This document shows positions 1 through 7,897 of a stretch of DNA of 16,929 bases, piece by piece. The stretch's first letter is position 1. Each line of letters starts with the position of its first letter. The position numbers were made by a program, and so were the translations under genes. The notes under the pieces were generated by a model. That model worked only from the letters and a program-made list of their open reading frames with translations. It did no database searches and was not told where the DNA came from. Source of the stretch: Pseudomonadota bacterium (lineage in GTDB: Bacteria; Pseudomonadota; Alphaproteobacteria; Parvibaculales; Parvibaculaceae); NCBI GenBank assembly GCA_021780275.1, contig JAJXZC010000545.1, positions 1 to 16,929 on the forward strand, given 5' to 3'.

Positions 1-2160
1 GGTGCGAGCAAGCTCGTCCTGGCCGGCGAAGTCTTCGCGGCCGTAATGCAGGTCCAAACTGTCACGATGGCGCGACAGGGCGACATAGCTGCCGTGGGCG
101 TCCAGGCCCGGCGTCGCCAGAACATGGGCGCGGTCCACGGTCATGCCTTGCGCCTTGTGGATGGTCGCGGCATAGCCGTGGTCGATGCGGTCGTAATCTC
201 TCAAGTTGAACGCGACGTTCCGGCCGTCGTCGGCGCGCACGGACATGGAGCGGGCGCTGACCTCGACGATGGTTCCGAGCGTGCCGTTTTTGACGCCAAG
301 GCCCCGTTCGTTTTGCAGGAACATGACGCGGTCGCCGCTGGCGAAGCTGCGTTCGCCGCGTTCGACCGTCAGGCGCACGTCATCGCCCAGATCGCCGGCG
401 GCCCGCATTTTTTCGCGCGCGGCTTCGTTGAGCGCGCGCACCTCGGCATTGGTGTGGGTGAGGATGATTCGGCTGCGGTCGGGCGCCGCCTGCCGGTCGC
501 GGTCCCAGCGGTCGATCAGATTTTTTCGCGCCTCTTCGCGTGATGCGGCCTCATGCACCATGCCGTGGCGGTCATAGGCATGGATCGCGTCGCCGGTTCG
601 GTCGGTCGCCAGATCGCGCGTGGCGTCGCGCTGCCAGTCCTCCCGCTGGCGGCGCACCTCGCCGATCTCCGCCCCGCCGTGGCGCTCGAAGATCGAGCGG
701 AACGCCGCGCCGGCCTCGATGGATTGCAACTGTTGCGGATCGCCGACCAGCACCACTTTGGCGCCGGCTTGCGCCGCATGGGACAGCACGCGCTCCAACT
801 GGCGCGTGCCGACCATGCCGGCCTCGTCGATGACAAGCACATCGCGGGAAGTGAGCAGGTCGCGGCCCTGTCCCCAGCCGTGCTCCATGCTGGCGATGGT
901 GCGCGACGCAATGCCCGATCCGCTTTCCAGATTCTCGGCGGCGATGCCGGAAAGCGCCACGCCCCGGACCTCATAGCCCGCCGCCTCCCAGGCTTCGCGC
1001 GCCACGCCCAGCATCGCGCTCTTCCCCGTTCCGGCATAGCCGACCACGACGCCCAGATCGCGCCCGTCCGTGACATGCACCAGCGCCTCGGCCTGCTCTC
1101 CCGAAAGGACAAGACCCCGCGCTTCCGCACGAGCCAATGCGGCTTCGCGGTCCCTGTCACTGACCTCGTGGCGTTCCTTCTCGGCCATGAGTTCGGCGGC
1201 GCGGCGCAGTCGCTGTTCGGTTTCGATCATCTCGCTTGTGGTGAAGCGGTCCTCCCCGCGTCCGTCCTTGCCCAATTCGACCAGATCGGGCGCGCCCCGC
1301 ATCGCTCCCATCACCGCGTTGAACTGCTCGACGCCGTCGCTGTGCCGGTGCGCGAACATCGCCATGTCGCGGCGCGTGAAGGTCGATTGCTGGTGTGTGA
1401 TCGCATCCAGCGCGATGGAAGGATCGGCGGCGATGCGCTTGCCGTTGTTGCGCGCGATCTCGCGGTGCATTTCCGCGCGGTCGGCAACCTCAATACCTTC
1501 GCATTCGATGCGTTGCGCGGGCGCGCCGATCTGGCTTTGCGGCTCCAGCGCGATGCCTTGGCGCTCAAGACTGCGATGGTCGATCCGCGCGTCGATGTCG
1601 AGCTCGGCCAGCCGCTGGTTTGCCAGCTCCGCCCAGCGTTCGCGCCAACGTCCCACCAACTCCGTGCGGTTCCAGTCCCGCACCTTTTGGCCGAAGCCGT
1701 GTTCGTCCCCGTTTACGTTCACTTGGCGCATGGTTAGCATGACGTGCGCGTGGGGCTTGAGGCTGCCGTCCTCGGCCATATCCCAATGCACATTGAGGTC
1801 GGCGATCATGCCCTGATCGACGAAGTCGGCCCGCACGAAGTCGCGGGCGAGTTCGATGCCCTGGGCTTGCGTCATCTCGCGCGGCAGGGCGAATTCGACC
1901 TCGCGGGCAAGCTGGGCGTCCTTGCGCACCTCGAACGCCTCGACATCGTTCCACAGGCGCTCGCGGTCGCGCCACGCCTCTGGCGCGTCCTTCGGCAGCA
2001 TGATCTCGGAATGGACGACGCCGCGCTTGGCCGCAAAATCGTGGCTGCGCTCAAGCCGGTCGTCGCGCAGCCGCGAGGCCGAGCGGTCGGCGGCGGACGC
2101 GACCGCGCTGGAGCCGGATTTGCGGCCGATGATTTTGACGTGAAGATGATAGATCGCCAT
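1..2160 (-). CDS. traA: Ti-type conjugative relaxase-helicase TraA, N-terminal 720 residues (cut by left edge)
   Basis: Relaxase that nicks oriT and unwinds DNA for conjugative transfer, MOBQ class (Ti-plasmid TraA, MobA/MobL family). The frame is open from the ATG at 2160 to base 1 without a stop, so the C-terminus lies outside the window. Residues 1-190 form the relaxase domain: start MAIYHLHVKIIGR, a histidine motif (NVHWD, then KPHAHVML near residues 124-142), and the conserved WRERWAELANQ region near 172-183. A RecD-like helicase follows: Walker A GYAGTGKS at 374-381, Walker B VLVIDEAGMV at 441-450, and a late helicase motif HGYAATIHKAQGMTV at 661-675. All motifs visible in the sequenced part are intact. 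No strong ribosome site precedes the ATG, but the start matches the family N-terminus. It diverges from traC across oriT, the arrangement seen in Ti and rhizobial plasmids. Confidence 0.93.
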   Translation of the reverse strand, partial: MAIYHLHVKIIGRKSGSSAVASAADRSASRLRDDRLERSHDFAAKRGVVHSEIMLPKDAPEAWRDRERLWNDVEAFEVRKDAQLAREVEFALPREMTQAQGIELARDFVRADFVDQGMIADLNVHWDMAEDGSLKPHAHVMLTMRQVNVNGDEHGFGQKVRDWNRTELVGRWRERWAELANQRLAELDIDARIDHRSLERQGIALEPQSQIGAPAQRIECEGIEVADRAEMHREIARNNGKRIAADPSIALDAITHQQSTFTRRDMAMFAHRHSDGVEQFNAVMGAMRGAPDLVELGKDGRGEDRFTTSEMIETEQRLRRAAELMAEKERHEVSDRDREAALARAEARGLVLSGEQAEALVHVTDGRDLGVVVGYAGTGKSAMLGVAREAWEAAGYEVRGVALSGIAAENLESGSGIASRTIASMEHGWGQGRDLLTSRDVLVIDEAGMVGTRQLERVLSHAAQAGAKVVLVGDPQQLQSIEAGAAFRSIFERHGGAEIGEVRRQREDWQRDATRDLATDRTGDAIHAYDRHGMVHEAASREEARKNLIDRWDRDRQAAPDRSRIILTHTNAEVRALNEAAREKMRAAGDLGDDVRLTVERGERSFASGDRVMFLQNERGLGVKNGTLGTIVEVSARSMSVRADDGRNVAFNLRDYDRIDHGYAATIHKAQGMTVDRAHVLATPGLDAHGSYVALSRHRDSLDLHYGREDFAGQDELART

Positions 2161-2190
2161 CGCGATCAGAACATCACCACGTCCAAGCGC

Positions 2191-2241
2191 ACGTCGGAAC
2201 GACGTATAAGCGCGCCCTCCCTCGAAAAATTCTCGGGAGGG
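2191..2241. other. oriT: Origin of transfer (oriT) of the RSF1010/Ti type, with predicted nick site
   Basis: In the traA-traC divergent gap an inverted repeat ACGTC-GGAAC-GACGT (2191-2205) is followed directly by ATAAGCGCGCCCTCCC (2206-2221). This closely resembles the RSF1010 core (as I recall it, TAAGTGCGCCCT), which differs at one base over that stretch; Ti oriT has the same layout of inverted repeat plus TGCGCCCT. By analogy the nick would fall between G2214 and C2215. A second hairpin, CCCTCCC (2215-2221) with GGGAGGG (2235-2241), begins at the nick. The neighbouring TraA is the expected cognate relaxase. The nick position is inferred from analogy, not shown. Confidence 0.8.
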
Positions 2242-2342
2242 ACCACCCCGTTCCGAACCGTCCCGGCAACATTACAGCATTCGGTGACACCCTCAACTAT
2301 CATCGCTCCATCGACAACTTGCGAAGACGATTGGAGACGACG

Positions 2343-2669
2343 ATGCGCAAGCCACGGGACTTCGACGCGGAACTGAAGGCGCTTGAGGACAAGGCCAAAG
2401 ACCTCAAAAGCCGCAAGGTGCAACAGCTTGGCGAACTGGTGATCGCCACCGGAGCCGACGCCCTCAACGCCGAAGAACTCGCGGGCGCATTGATCGCGCT
2501 GGCCGAAACAAAAGATGCCAGAAAGAGGGAGGCATGGGCGAAGCGCGGGGCCGCGTTCCTTCAGGGCCGGTCGCGGCGATCTGGACCAGCGCGTGACCGC
2601 GACACGGGCGGCGCTCCGGCGCACCTTAGCGGCGCGCAACCGCCATCAGGCGGCGCGGGCGCGGCATGA
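2343..2669 (+). CDS. traC: Ti-type conjugal transfer protein TraC
   Basis: Small accessory protein encoded beside oriT in Ti-type transfer regions, thought to help form the relaxosome; its exact biochemical role is poorly defined. The 108-residue product starts MRKPRDFDAELKALEDKAKD, a charged helical N-terminus typical of the family, continues with a QLGELVIATGADALNAEEL segment, and ends with a GAAFLQG motif and a Gly/Ala/Arg-rich tail. I chose the ATG at 2343 because GGAGA lies about seven bases upstream and the family usually begins near this residue; an in-frame ATG at 2319 would add eight residues. It is transcribed away from traA, and its stop TGA (2667-2669) lies one base before the traD ATG, so the two are probably translationally coupled. 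Confidence 0.8.
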   Translation: MRKPRDFDAELKALEDKAKDLKSRKVQQLGELVIATGADALNAEELAGALIALAETKDARKREAWAKRGAAFLQGRSRRSGPARDRDTGGAPAHLSGAQPPSGGAGAA

Positions 2670-2670
2670 C

Positions 2671-2949
2671 ATGCGCGCTTGGCAGGTCGAGCGCCGCAAG
2701 CGCACACGGCGGCTGATCGAACTCGGCGGCCTCGTCGTCAAGGCGGCCATCGTGGACCTCACCGGCGACGACCGCGCCATCATTTACGGCGCGCTGCTCT
2801 GGATGGCCGACAACCTCAAAAGCGACGAGCGAGAGAAGGCATTGGCACTCTGGGCCGCGAAGGGAAAAGAGGCGTTCGACGCGGAACCGAAAGAACAGAA
2901 GGAAGACGCCCCTGCCGCCTCAATGGAAACGCTGCCTGATGAGCCATGA
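2671..2949 (+). CDS. traD: Ti-type conjugal transfer protein TraD
   Basis: Short (92-residue) partner of TraC in Ti-type DNA transfer regions; it should not be confused with the large F-plasmid TraD coupling ATPase. The sequence carries the recognisable family core: RRKRTRRLIELGGLVVKA (about residues 8-25), then a helical segment with IIYGALLWMADNL. An acidic, Lys-rich, Pro-ending tail follows (residues 62-92). The frame is open upstream to about 2515, but the ATG at 2671, one base after the traC stop, gives the family length and start. No separate promoter is apparent, so it is probably read with traC. Genes that usually follow in such loci, for example a TraG coupling protein, are absent; the next sequence is non-coding and then unrelated small genes. 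Confidence 0.78.
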   Translation: MRAWQVERRKRTRRLIELGGLVVKAAIVDLTGDDRAIIYGALLWMADNLKSDEREKALALWAAKGKEAFDAEPKEQKEDAPAASMETLPDEP

Positions 2950-3057
2950 CCGATGGCGGGCGGCGCGGAAAGCCGCATAACATGATCCAGATGAGCCAGA
3001 ACCTCCGTTCCTGAAAAGCTCAATTTGTCCCAATTGTTCTGACGACGGACAGTTTGA

Positions 3058-3085
3058 TTGATCTAGCGCAAAGTTTGCATAAAAT
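3058..3085 (+). promoter_or_regulatory. Candidate sigma70-type promoter with an internal palindrome
   Basis: TTGATC (3058-3063) and TAAAAT (3080-3085) are separated by 16 bases in an AT-rich stretch unlike the GC-rich surroundings, 55 bases before the small gene at 3140. The spacer contains the inverted repeat GCAAA-G-TTTGC (3068-3078), a plausible operator. This is a pattern call only; the nearby XRE protein is one possible ligand. Confidence 0.4.
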
Positions 3086-3139
3086 TTTCGCATATATTTG
3101 ATAGCGTTAAGCGATTCGGCCCAGGAGGGCCATGCCGAC

Positions 3140-3325
3140 ATGGATTGCAAGACCACGTCAATCGTCGAAACCGCTTTGATCAATCTCGCTTTCGCGAGAG
3201 CCGAATTGGCGCTTTCCGACCAGACTCCTTCCACCCACCGCGCGCTTGAGCACGTCGAACTCGCGATCAACGATCTGTCACGTATGGCCGTGAAGTTCGG
3301 ACGCTTGGATGACGAAGCGGCTTAA
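3140..3325 (+). CDS. Small hypothetical helical protein, paralogue of the next gene
   Basis: A 61-residue protein of unknown function. It begins MDCKTTSIVETALINLAF and appears entirely helical, with two amphipathic stretches: residues 7-22 around ALINLAFARAEL, and residues 30-48 around HRALEHVELAINDLSRM. There is no signal peptide or membrane segment. The ATG at 3140 was chosen because AGGAGG (3123-3128) lies 11 bases upstream; an in-frame ATG at 3098 would add 14 residues but no better ribosome site. It shares a pattern with the gene at 3482: S-hydrophobic-V, then INL-x-FARAEL, then EHV/I, then a final I-x-DL. A tandem duplication of one small gene beside a conjugation module and a repressor suggests accessory cargo. 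I do not recognise the family. Confidence 0.6.
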   Translation: MDCKTTSIVETALINLAFARAELALSDQTPSTHRALEHVELAINDLSRMAVKFGRLDDEAA

Positions 3326-3481
3326 GCCTCATATTTGATCCAGGTCCGGCGCAAGATTCGCGCTGCTTTCCTGTGGCCGCCGCAAACATGGCCTTGTGAC
3401 GCGATGCAACTTGCCGGTTGGTGGTGATGGCCGCGCCGAACGCCATATCGTCAAACGTTGGCGAACGAGCAGGTGCCGATT

Positions 3482-3712
3482 ATGGCCGAAAGCATGCAAT
3501 CCCTCGTTGCGCGGGCCGTCATCAATTTGAAATTTGCGCGGGCGGAGCTAACACCTTGTCCGCCGACGGCGAGGCGGCAACAAGCCATTGAGCATATCGA
3601 CCAGACCATCGCAGACCTGGTCAAGGTCACGCCATGGTTTGGCGAAGCAGGCGACGCGGACGATGACTTCGTGGAGGCGAAGTCTAACGATCCGACGGAG
3701 TGTGAGCATTAG
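3482..3712 (+). CDS. Small hypothetical helical protein, second copy of the pair
   Basis: A 76-residue protein of unknown function, starting MAESMQSLVARAVINLKF. It aligns without gaps to the 61-residue product encoded just upstream over the core (SLVARAVINLKFARAEL against SIVETALINLAFARAEL, then EHIDQTIADL against EHVELAINDL), but has an acidic tail ending ADDDFVEAKSNDPTECEH. I took the ATG at 3482; a TTG at 3458 in the same frame would add eight residues. The ribosome site is weak. Its 3' end overlaps the convergent XRE gene by 29 bases (3684-3712), so simultaneous transcription of both would make complementary RNA ends. A separate 156-base gap from the first copy means it may have its own promoter, though none is clear. 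Confidence 0.58.
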   Translation: MAESMQSLVARAVINLKFARAELTPCPPTARRQQAIEHIDQTIADLVKVTPWFGEAGDADDDFVEAKSNDPTECEH

Positions 3713-3980
3713 AAACAGCGTCGAGCTTGGCTGGACTATGCTGGTTGTGTGGAGCAATCTCCCATGCGTCAAAGAAATAATTAGGGCGCACGTGGAAATG
3801 CCCACATAATTCAAGCATCGTTTTGGCGTCAATTCGTATAGATCCAACTTCAATTTGCGCCAACCGAATTTCTGAAAGTCCAACTGCATTAGCTAACGTG
3901 GCCACGTTAAGACCAAGAGCAATCCGTTTCTCCCGTACTTTGGCACCAATGACGCGATCAATGCTTGTTGTCGCTTTCAT
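3684..3980 (-). CDS. XRE-family helix-turn-helix transcriptional regulator
   Basis: A 98-residue DNA-binding protein. Residues 9-70 form a Cro/C1-type helix-turn-helix domain: RVIGAKVREKRIALGL (helix 1), VATLANAVGLSEIRLAQIEVG (helices 2-3, with the Ala-Val-Gly-Leu turn), then an AKTMLELCGHFHVRPNYFF segment typical of the fourth and fifth helices. The remaining 28 residues (DAWEIAPHNQH onward) show no recognised domain. The ATG at 3980 is preceded by GGAG in good position. Regulators of this size beside conjugation genes often repress their own promoter and neighbouring transfer genes; the repeats just upstream (3994-4054) fit autoregulation. The target genes are inference. It is convergent with, and overlaps, the small gene ending at 3712. 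Confidence 0.85.
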   Translation of the reverse strand: MKATTSIDRVIGAKVREKRIALGLNVATLANAVGLSEIRLAQIEVGSIRIDAKTMLELCGHFHVRPNYFFDAWEIAPHNQHSPAKLDAVSNAHTPSDR

Positions 3981-3993
3981 CCGGATTTCTCCT

Positions 3994-4054
3994 TTAACAC
4001 AAAGCTATCGTTACCCTTCGTAACCCTGGGTAGGTTAACGCCACATTAACACAA
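3994..4054 (-). promoter_or_regulatory. Repeat-rich control region upstream of the XRE regulator
   Basis: Within about 75 bases upstream of the XRE start there is a direct repeat TTAACACAA (3994-4002 and 4046-4054), an inverted repeat GTTAC-5-GTAAC (4010-4024) and the palindrome ACCC-T-GGGT (4023-4031). The stretch is AT-richer than its surroundings. Such clustering is typical of operators of small HTH repressors. No confident -10/-35 pair was identified. Confidence 0.4.
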
Positions 4055-4255
4055 CCCTGAGCAGGTGATCATTCAGGCGCGATTGGGGCTTTTTTTAGGC
4101 TCAGCGGAGCCTTAGTTTCGCCGCGACTTTCGCCCCAGGCGAGCAAGGTTGCCCCGCCGAGCCGCTCGTCAGCTACCAGATCAATCGACAACTCTCTGGG
4201 TGGAATCTTTCTCCACTGGCAACACGCGCCTTCGGGGCGCACTGAATAGGAAAGG

Positions 4256-7200
4256 CTAGACCGCCATCTTGGACGCCTCGCTCGAAATGCATATCCTTTC
4301 GAGTAGATCCAGCTCCGATAAAGGTTTGTCGAAGAAATAGCCTTGGGCCAGATCGCATCCGGTTGCGGCGAGAAAATCGACCTGCGCCCCTGTTTCGACG
4401 CCTTCCGCCAGAGCCTTGATGTTCAGGGCGTGCGCCAGGCGAATGATCGCGGTCGCGATTTCCATACTGGTCGGGTCGCCGGGGATCTCCTTGACGAAAG
4501 TTCTATCTAGCTTAAGCTTGTTGATCGGGAAGTGCTGCAGGAAGAAAAGTGACGAATGCCCCGCGCCGAAATCGTCGAGGGACACGCGGACGCCGAAGGC
4601 CCGGAGTTCTCGCAATTTGGCCTCCGCGCCGCCGGCCGGATCAAGCAGCGCACTCTCCGTGATTTCCAATTCCAGACAGTCTGGCGGAAGCCCCGTTTCA
4701 TCCAGGATCGCTTTGACCGTGGCGCAGATGTCCGCGCGGCCCAGTTGTACAGGCGACATGTTGACCGCGATGAACCGGATATCGGCGCCGCTGTCGCGCC
4801 AGGCCTTCATGCGGGCGCAGGCGTCGCGCAGAACCCATTCGCCCAGCGGCACGATGAGCCCTGTCTTTTCGGCCAGCGGTATGAATTGGTCCGGCGCGAT
4901 CAGGCCATCGGACGAACGCCAGCGGAGCAGCGCCTCGACGCCCACAATGCGCATGTCCTTGATCGCAACCAGCGGCTGAAAATGCAGGACGAATTCATTG
5001 CGCTGCAAACCCCGCCGAATCCCGGCCTCCATCTCGAGTCGTTCATTGGCGTCCGCCGTCATGGAATCGGAATAAAAGCGGACGACGGAGCCGCCGCCGC
5101 TTTTTGCGAGATACATCGCCGAATCGGCGTGCTGGATCAGTTCATCGGGGCTTTCGCCATTGGCGGGGAACAGGCTGACGCCGACGCTCAGGCCGACGAA
5201 GGCGTCGCGCCCGCTCGGCAGCGAGAACGGGGCAGCCATTTCCTTGATCAGGCTTTGGGCGACGAACGCCGCGTCACGGAGTTCAGCGATATCTTCCAGC
5301 AGGACGACGAATTCGTCGCCGCCGATGCGCGCCAATGTGTCCGCCGTACGCAGCCGTCGCGTCCAGCGTTCGGCCGCCTGGACCAGAAGCTGGTCGCCCG
5401 CAACATGGCCGAGACTGTCATTGACGACCTTGAAGCGGTCGAGATCGAGAAAGAGGACGGCGCCCATCTTTCCTTCACGCCGCGAACGCGCGAGGGCGTG
5501 GTCGATCCGCAGCCGAAGCAAGGTACGATTCGGCAAAGAGGTCAGCGGGTCGTGATGCGCCAGGAATTTGAGCTGCGATTCGGATTGCTTGAGGCGCTTT
5601 ATGTCGCTGAAAACGCCGATATAATTTACAACCGCGCCGGACGCTTCGCGCACTGTGCCGATACCGAGCCGCTCGGGGAAAATCTCGCCGTTCTTGCGAC
5701 GGTTCCAGATCTCGCCCTGCCAGAATCCGTGATCGTTCAAGGATTTCCACATGGATGCGTAAAACGCGCGGTCGTGCCGGCCCGATTGCAGCACGCGCAT
5801 GTTGTTTCCGCGCATTTCCTCTTCTCGGTAGCCAGTGATCTCTTCGAAGGCCGGGTTGACCCTGACGATGTTCTTGTCGCGATCGGTGATGACGATGCCT
5901 TCGTGCGTGCTTTCGAAAAAAGCCGCGGCGAGGCGCGCCGACGCCTCCTCCGCCTTGCGGGCGGTGATGTCCAGATCGGTGCCGACAATGCGCACGATAC
6001 GCCTATCCTGCCCCATCAGGGGCAGCGCGCGCGACAGGACGTCGATCCAGCGTCCATCCTTATGACGCAAGCGCGTCTCGAACTCGATGGTTTCGCGGTT
6101 GCCCGACCGGACTTCCAGAAACTGTCGCCGGAATTTTGCGGCGCCTTCAGGCTCGACCAGGCGCCGCCAGGCGCTGCCCCGATTCTCGATTTCCTCGTCG
6201 GCATAGCCCAGCATCGCCTTCCAGGCGGGCGCAAAATAGGCATCATCCGTCTCCGTCTGCCAATCCCAGAGCCCTTCCTTCGCGCCCTCGAGGGCGAAAC
6301 GCAGACGCTCCTCGCTGGCGCGCAAGGCGTCCTGCGCGGCCTTGCGCTGCCCGATATCCTCGATGACCACCATCAGGTAATCGGAATCGCCCCTTTCGCC
6401 GGGCGCGACGCTGGCGAAAGCCGCCACGTCGAACACGGTTCCGTCTTTCCGGAGACATTGTCTCTCGGTGTGATATTCTTTCAGCGCCCCTGACCGCATC
6501 GCGGCCATATATTCCGCCGTCTGCGCCCGATAGGCCGGGGCGCAGAGAGCCATGCCGTTGGTCCCGAGAAGTTCGTCCCGGCGATAGCCGAACATCTCGC
6601 ACGCGCGCCGGTTGACGCGCAAAATGGCGCCGTCGAGCCCGACATGCATCATGGCGACGGCGGCTTGTTCGAATGTGACCTGGAACCGGCTATTCAGGCG
6701 CTGTTCGGCTCGCGCGCGCCCGAGCTGCTGGCCCTGCCAGTAAAAGCCCGCAAAGACCCAAACCGCGGCGATGGCGAGCGCGGCGACCAGTCCGATCATC
6801 CGGAAATTCCAAGCCTTTTCGGCGAGGACGTCCGCTTCGTCGATCCGCGCGTTGAGCTCCCAATCCGTGCCGGGCACTTTGGCTCCGGCCGCGAAGACCG
6901 GGACGCCGAACGGGTCGACGCCGCGCGCCGCGTCGGTTTCGCCGCGCATGAAGCGCACAATCGGAACCTGGGAATCCCGATAGGACAAACGCAAGCGCAA
7001 CGGGGCCCCGTCACCCTGGGGAAGGTCGTTGAGAATAAGAACGTCGGCGCCTTCGCGGCGTGCGAGCACGCCCGATCCGGTGGCATGGTCGAGGGGCCAG
7101 AACCGCACGAACGGATAGAGAAAGTCGCGCGCCGCCAGTTCGGCGTAGACCGCCATCGGGCGGTCTTGCGCGCTGCCTGCGAGAGGAACGATGAAGCCGA

Positions 7201-7897
7201 AGCGTGGGCCGGCGGCGCCGGGCGCGCGGTGAAGATCGACCAAGGCCGGCTTGTTGGTTCTGAAGCTCGTCCTTGCCGCCGTGACGATCGCCGGCGCCGG
7301 TTCTTGCTTTGATAGCAGGGAGCGCCCGGAGGCGTCGACCAGATCGGCCGCGACGAAATTGAACGCGGCGGCCTGACGCTGCAAGCGGTTCTCGAGTCTG
7401 TCGCGATTCAGCCCACGCAGTTCGATTTGATCGAGAGCGGGGTTTGACCGCACATCGGCGGCCAGCAGCGTGGCGGCGGCTTCCTTCGCCTCCAGCCAGC
7501 TCCCGAGATCCTCCGCTTTCAGTCTGACGACGGCGCGCGCCTCATCGAGCGTGCGCTGCTCGAGCGACGTTGTTACATCGTGCGAGACAATGGCCGCAAT
7601 GCCAATAATTCCCAATGACAGCAGTGCCGCGACCAGGACGATTCCCGAACGGCCGAAGGCCGCCCCGTCGTATCCTGACGCTTCGGCGCGCCCTTCCAGG
7701 CGACGCAAGGTAATGAAGAGCATGACCGCAGTCATGGCGACAAAGGCGAAACCCTTGTAGCTGGAAAGTACGACAAAGGCATCGCGACCGAGCGCCAGCG
7801 CCAGCAATTTGTCGGAGAAGAAAATCCACGCCGTTCCAAACGCCGCATAGCCGAGGCTGGTTTTCAGGGCGCTATCTCTATGCCGAAGGCGCGACAT
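4256..7897 (-). CDS. Membrane-bound PAS-GGDEF-EAL c-di-GMP signalling protein (1213 residues)
   Basis: Inner-membrane protein with both enzyme domains of c-di-GMP turnover. Hydrophobic segments lie at about residues 13-36, 44-64 (after a SSYKGF motif seen in related sensor proteins), 84-105 and 366-387. Residues 106-365 form a periplasmic sensor, probably Cache-like (a guess from its position and the closing GTDWELNARID segment). Three PAS domains follow at roughly 403-520, 528-650 and 655-775. The GGDEF domain (about 785-945) has an intact GGDEF at 859-863 preceded by RTAD, a product-inhibition site (RxxD). The EAL domain (about 960-1195) has EAL at 988-990, EITES, DDFGAG at 1108-1113, a KLDRTF lysine and AEGVET, so it looks catalytically competent. 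Both cyclase and phosphodiesterase activity are therefore possible; the net direction cannot be read from sequence. The start ATG lacks a strong ribosome site. The gene stands alone on minus. Confidence 0.93.
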   Translation of the reverse strand: MSRLRHRDSALKTSLGYAAFGTAWIFFSDKLLALALGRDAFVVLSSYKGFAFVAMTAVMLFITLRRLEGRAEASGYDGAAFGRSGIVLVAALLSLGIIGIAAIVSHDVTTSLEQRTLDEARAVVRLKAEDLGSWLEAKEAAATLLAADVRSNPALDQIELRGLNRDRLENRLQRQAAAFNFVAADLVDASGRSLLSKQEPAPAIVTAARTSFRTNKPALVDLHRAPGAAGPRFGFIVPLAGSAQDRPMAVYAELAARDFLYPFVRFWPLDHATGSGVLARREGADVLILNDLPQGDGAPLRLRLSYRDSQVPIVRFMRGETDAARGVDPFGVPVFAAGAKVPGTDWELNARIDEADVLAEKAWNFRMIGLVAALAIAAVWVFAGFYWQGQQLGRARAEQRLNSRFQVTFEQAAVAMMHVGLDGAILRVNRRACEMFGYRRDELLGTNGMALCAPAYRAQTAEYMAAMRSGALKEYHTERQCLRKDGTVFDVAAFASVAPGERGDSDYLMVVIEDIGQRKAAQDALRASEERLRFALEGAKEGLWDWQTETDDAYFAPAWKAMLGYADEEIENRGSAWRRLVEPEGAAKFRRQFLEVRSGNRETIEFETRLRHKDGRWIDVLSRALPLMGQDRRIVRIVGTDLDITARKAEEASARLAAAFFESTHEGIVITDRDKNIVRVNPAFEEITGYREEEMRGNNMRVLQSGRHDRAFYASMWKSLNDHGFWQGEIWNRRKNGEIFPERLGIGTVREASGAVVNYIGVFSDIKRLKQSESQLKFLAHHDPLTSLPNRTLLRLRIDHALARSRREGKMGAVLFLDLDRFKVVNDSLGHVAGDQLLVQAAERWTRRLRTADTLARIGGDEFVVLLEDIAELRDAAFVAQSLIKEMAAPFSLPSGRDAFVGLSVGVSLFPANGESPDELIQHADSAMYLAKSGGGSVVRFYSDSMTADANERLEMEAGIRRGLQRNEFVLHFQPLVAIKDMRIVGVEALLRWRSSDGLIAPDQFIPLAEKTGLIVPLGEWVLRDACARMKAWRDSGADIRFIAVNMSPVQLGRADICATVKAILDETGLPPDCLELEITESALLDPAGGAEAKLRELRAFGVRVSLDDFGAGHSSLFFLQHFPINKLKLDRTFVKEIPGDPTSMEIATAIIRLAHALNIKALAEGVETGAQVDFLAATGCDLAQGYFFDKPLSELDLLERICISSEASKMAV

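Noticed and set aside
553..1737. A 394-codon plus-strand frame opposite traA
   Set aside because: The minus strand encodes an unbroken relaxase-helicase with Walker A and B motifs here; the plus frame is its shadow.
4090..4112. Possible terminator: T-run and AGGCTC-AGCG-GAGCCT hairpin
   Set aside because: The T-run precedes the hairpin on plus, and on minus the hairpin is followed by A residues, so neither strand has the order needed for an intrinsic terminator.
4226..4240. GCGCC-TTCGG-GGCGC hairpin downstream of the GGDEF-EAL stop
   Set aside because: The stem is only five pairs and no T-run follows on minus; too weak to call as a terminator.
4556..6493. A 645-codon open frame on plus inside the GGDEF-EAL gene
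   Set aside because: It is antisense to a gene with full domain content, and its translation shows no family motif. Long antisense frames are common in GC-rich DNA.
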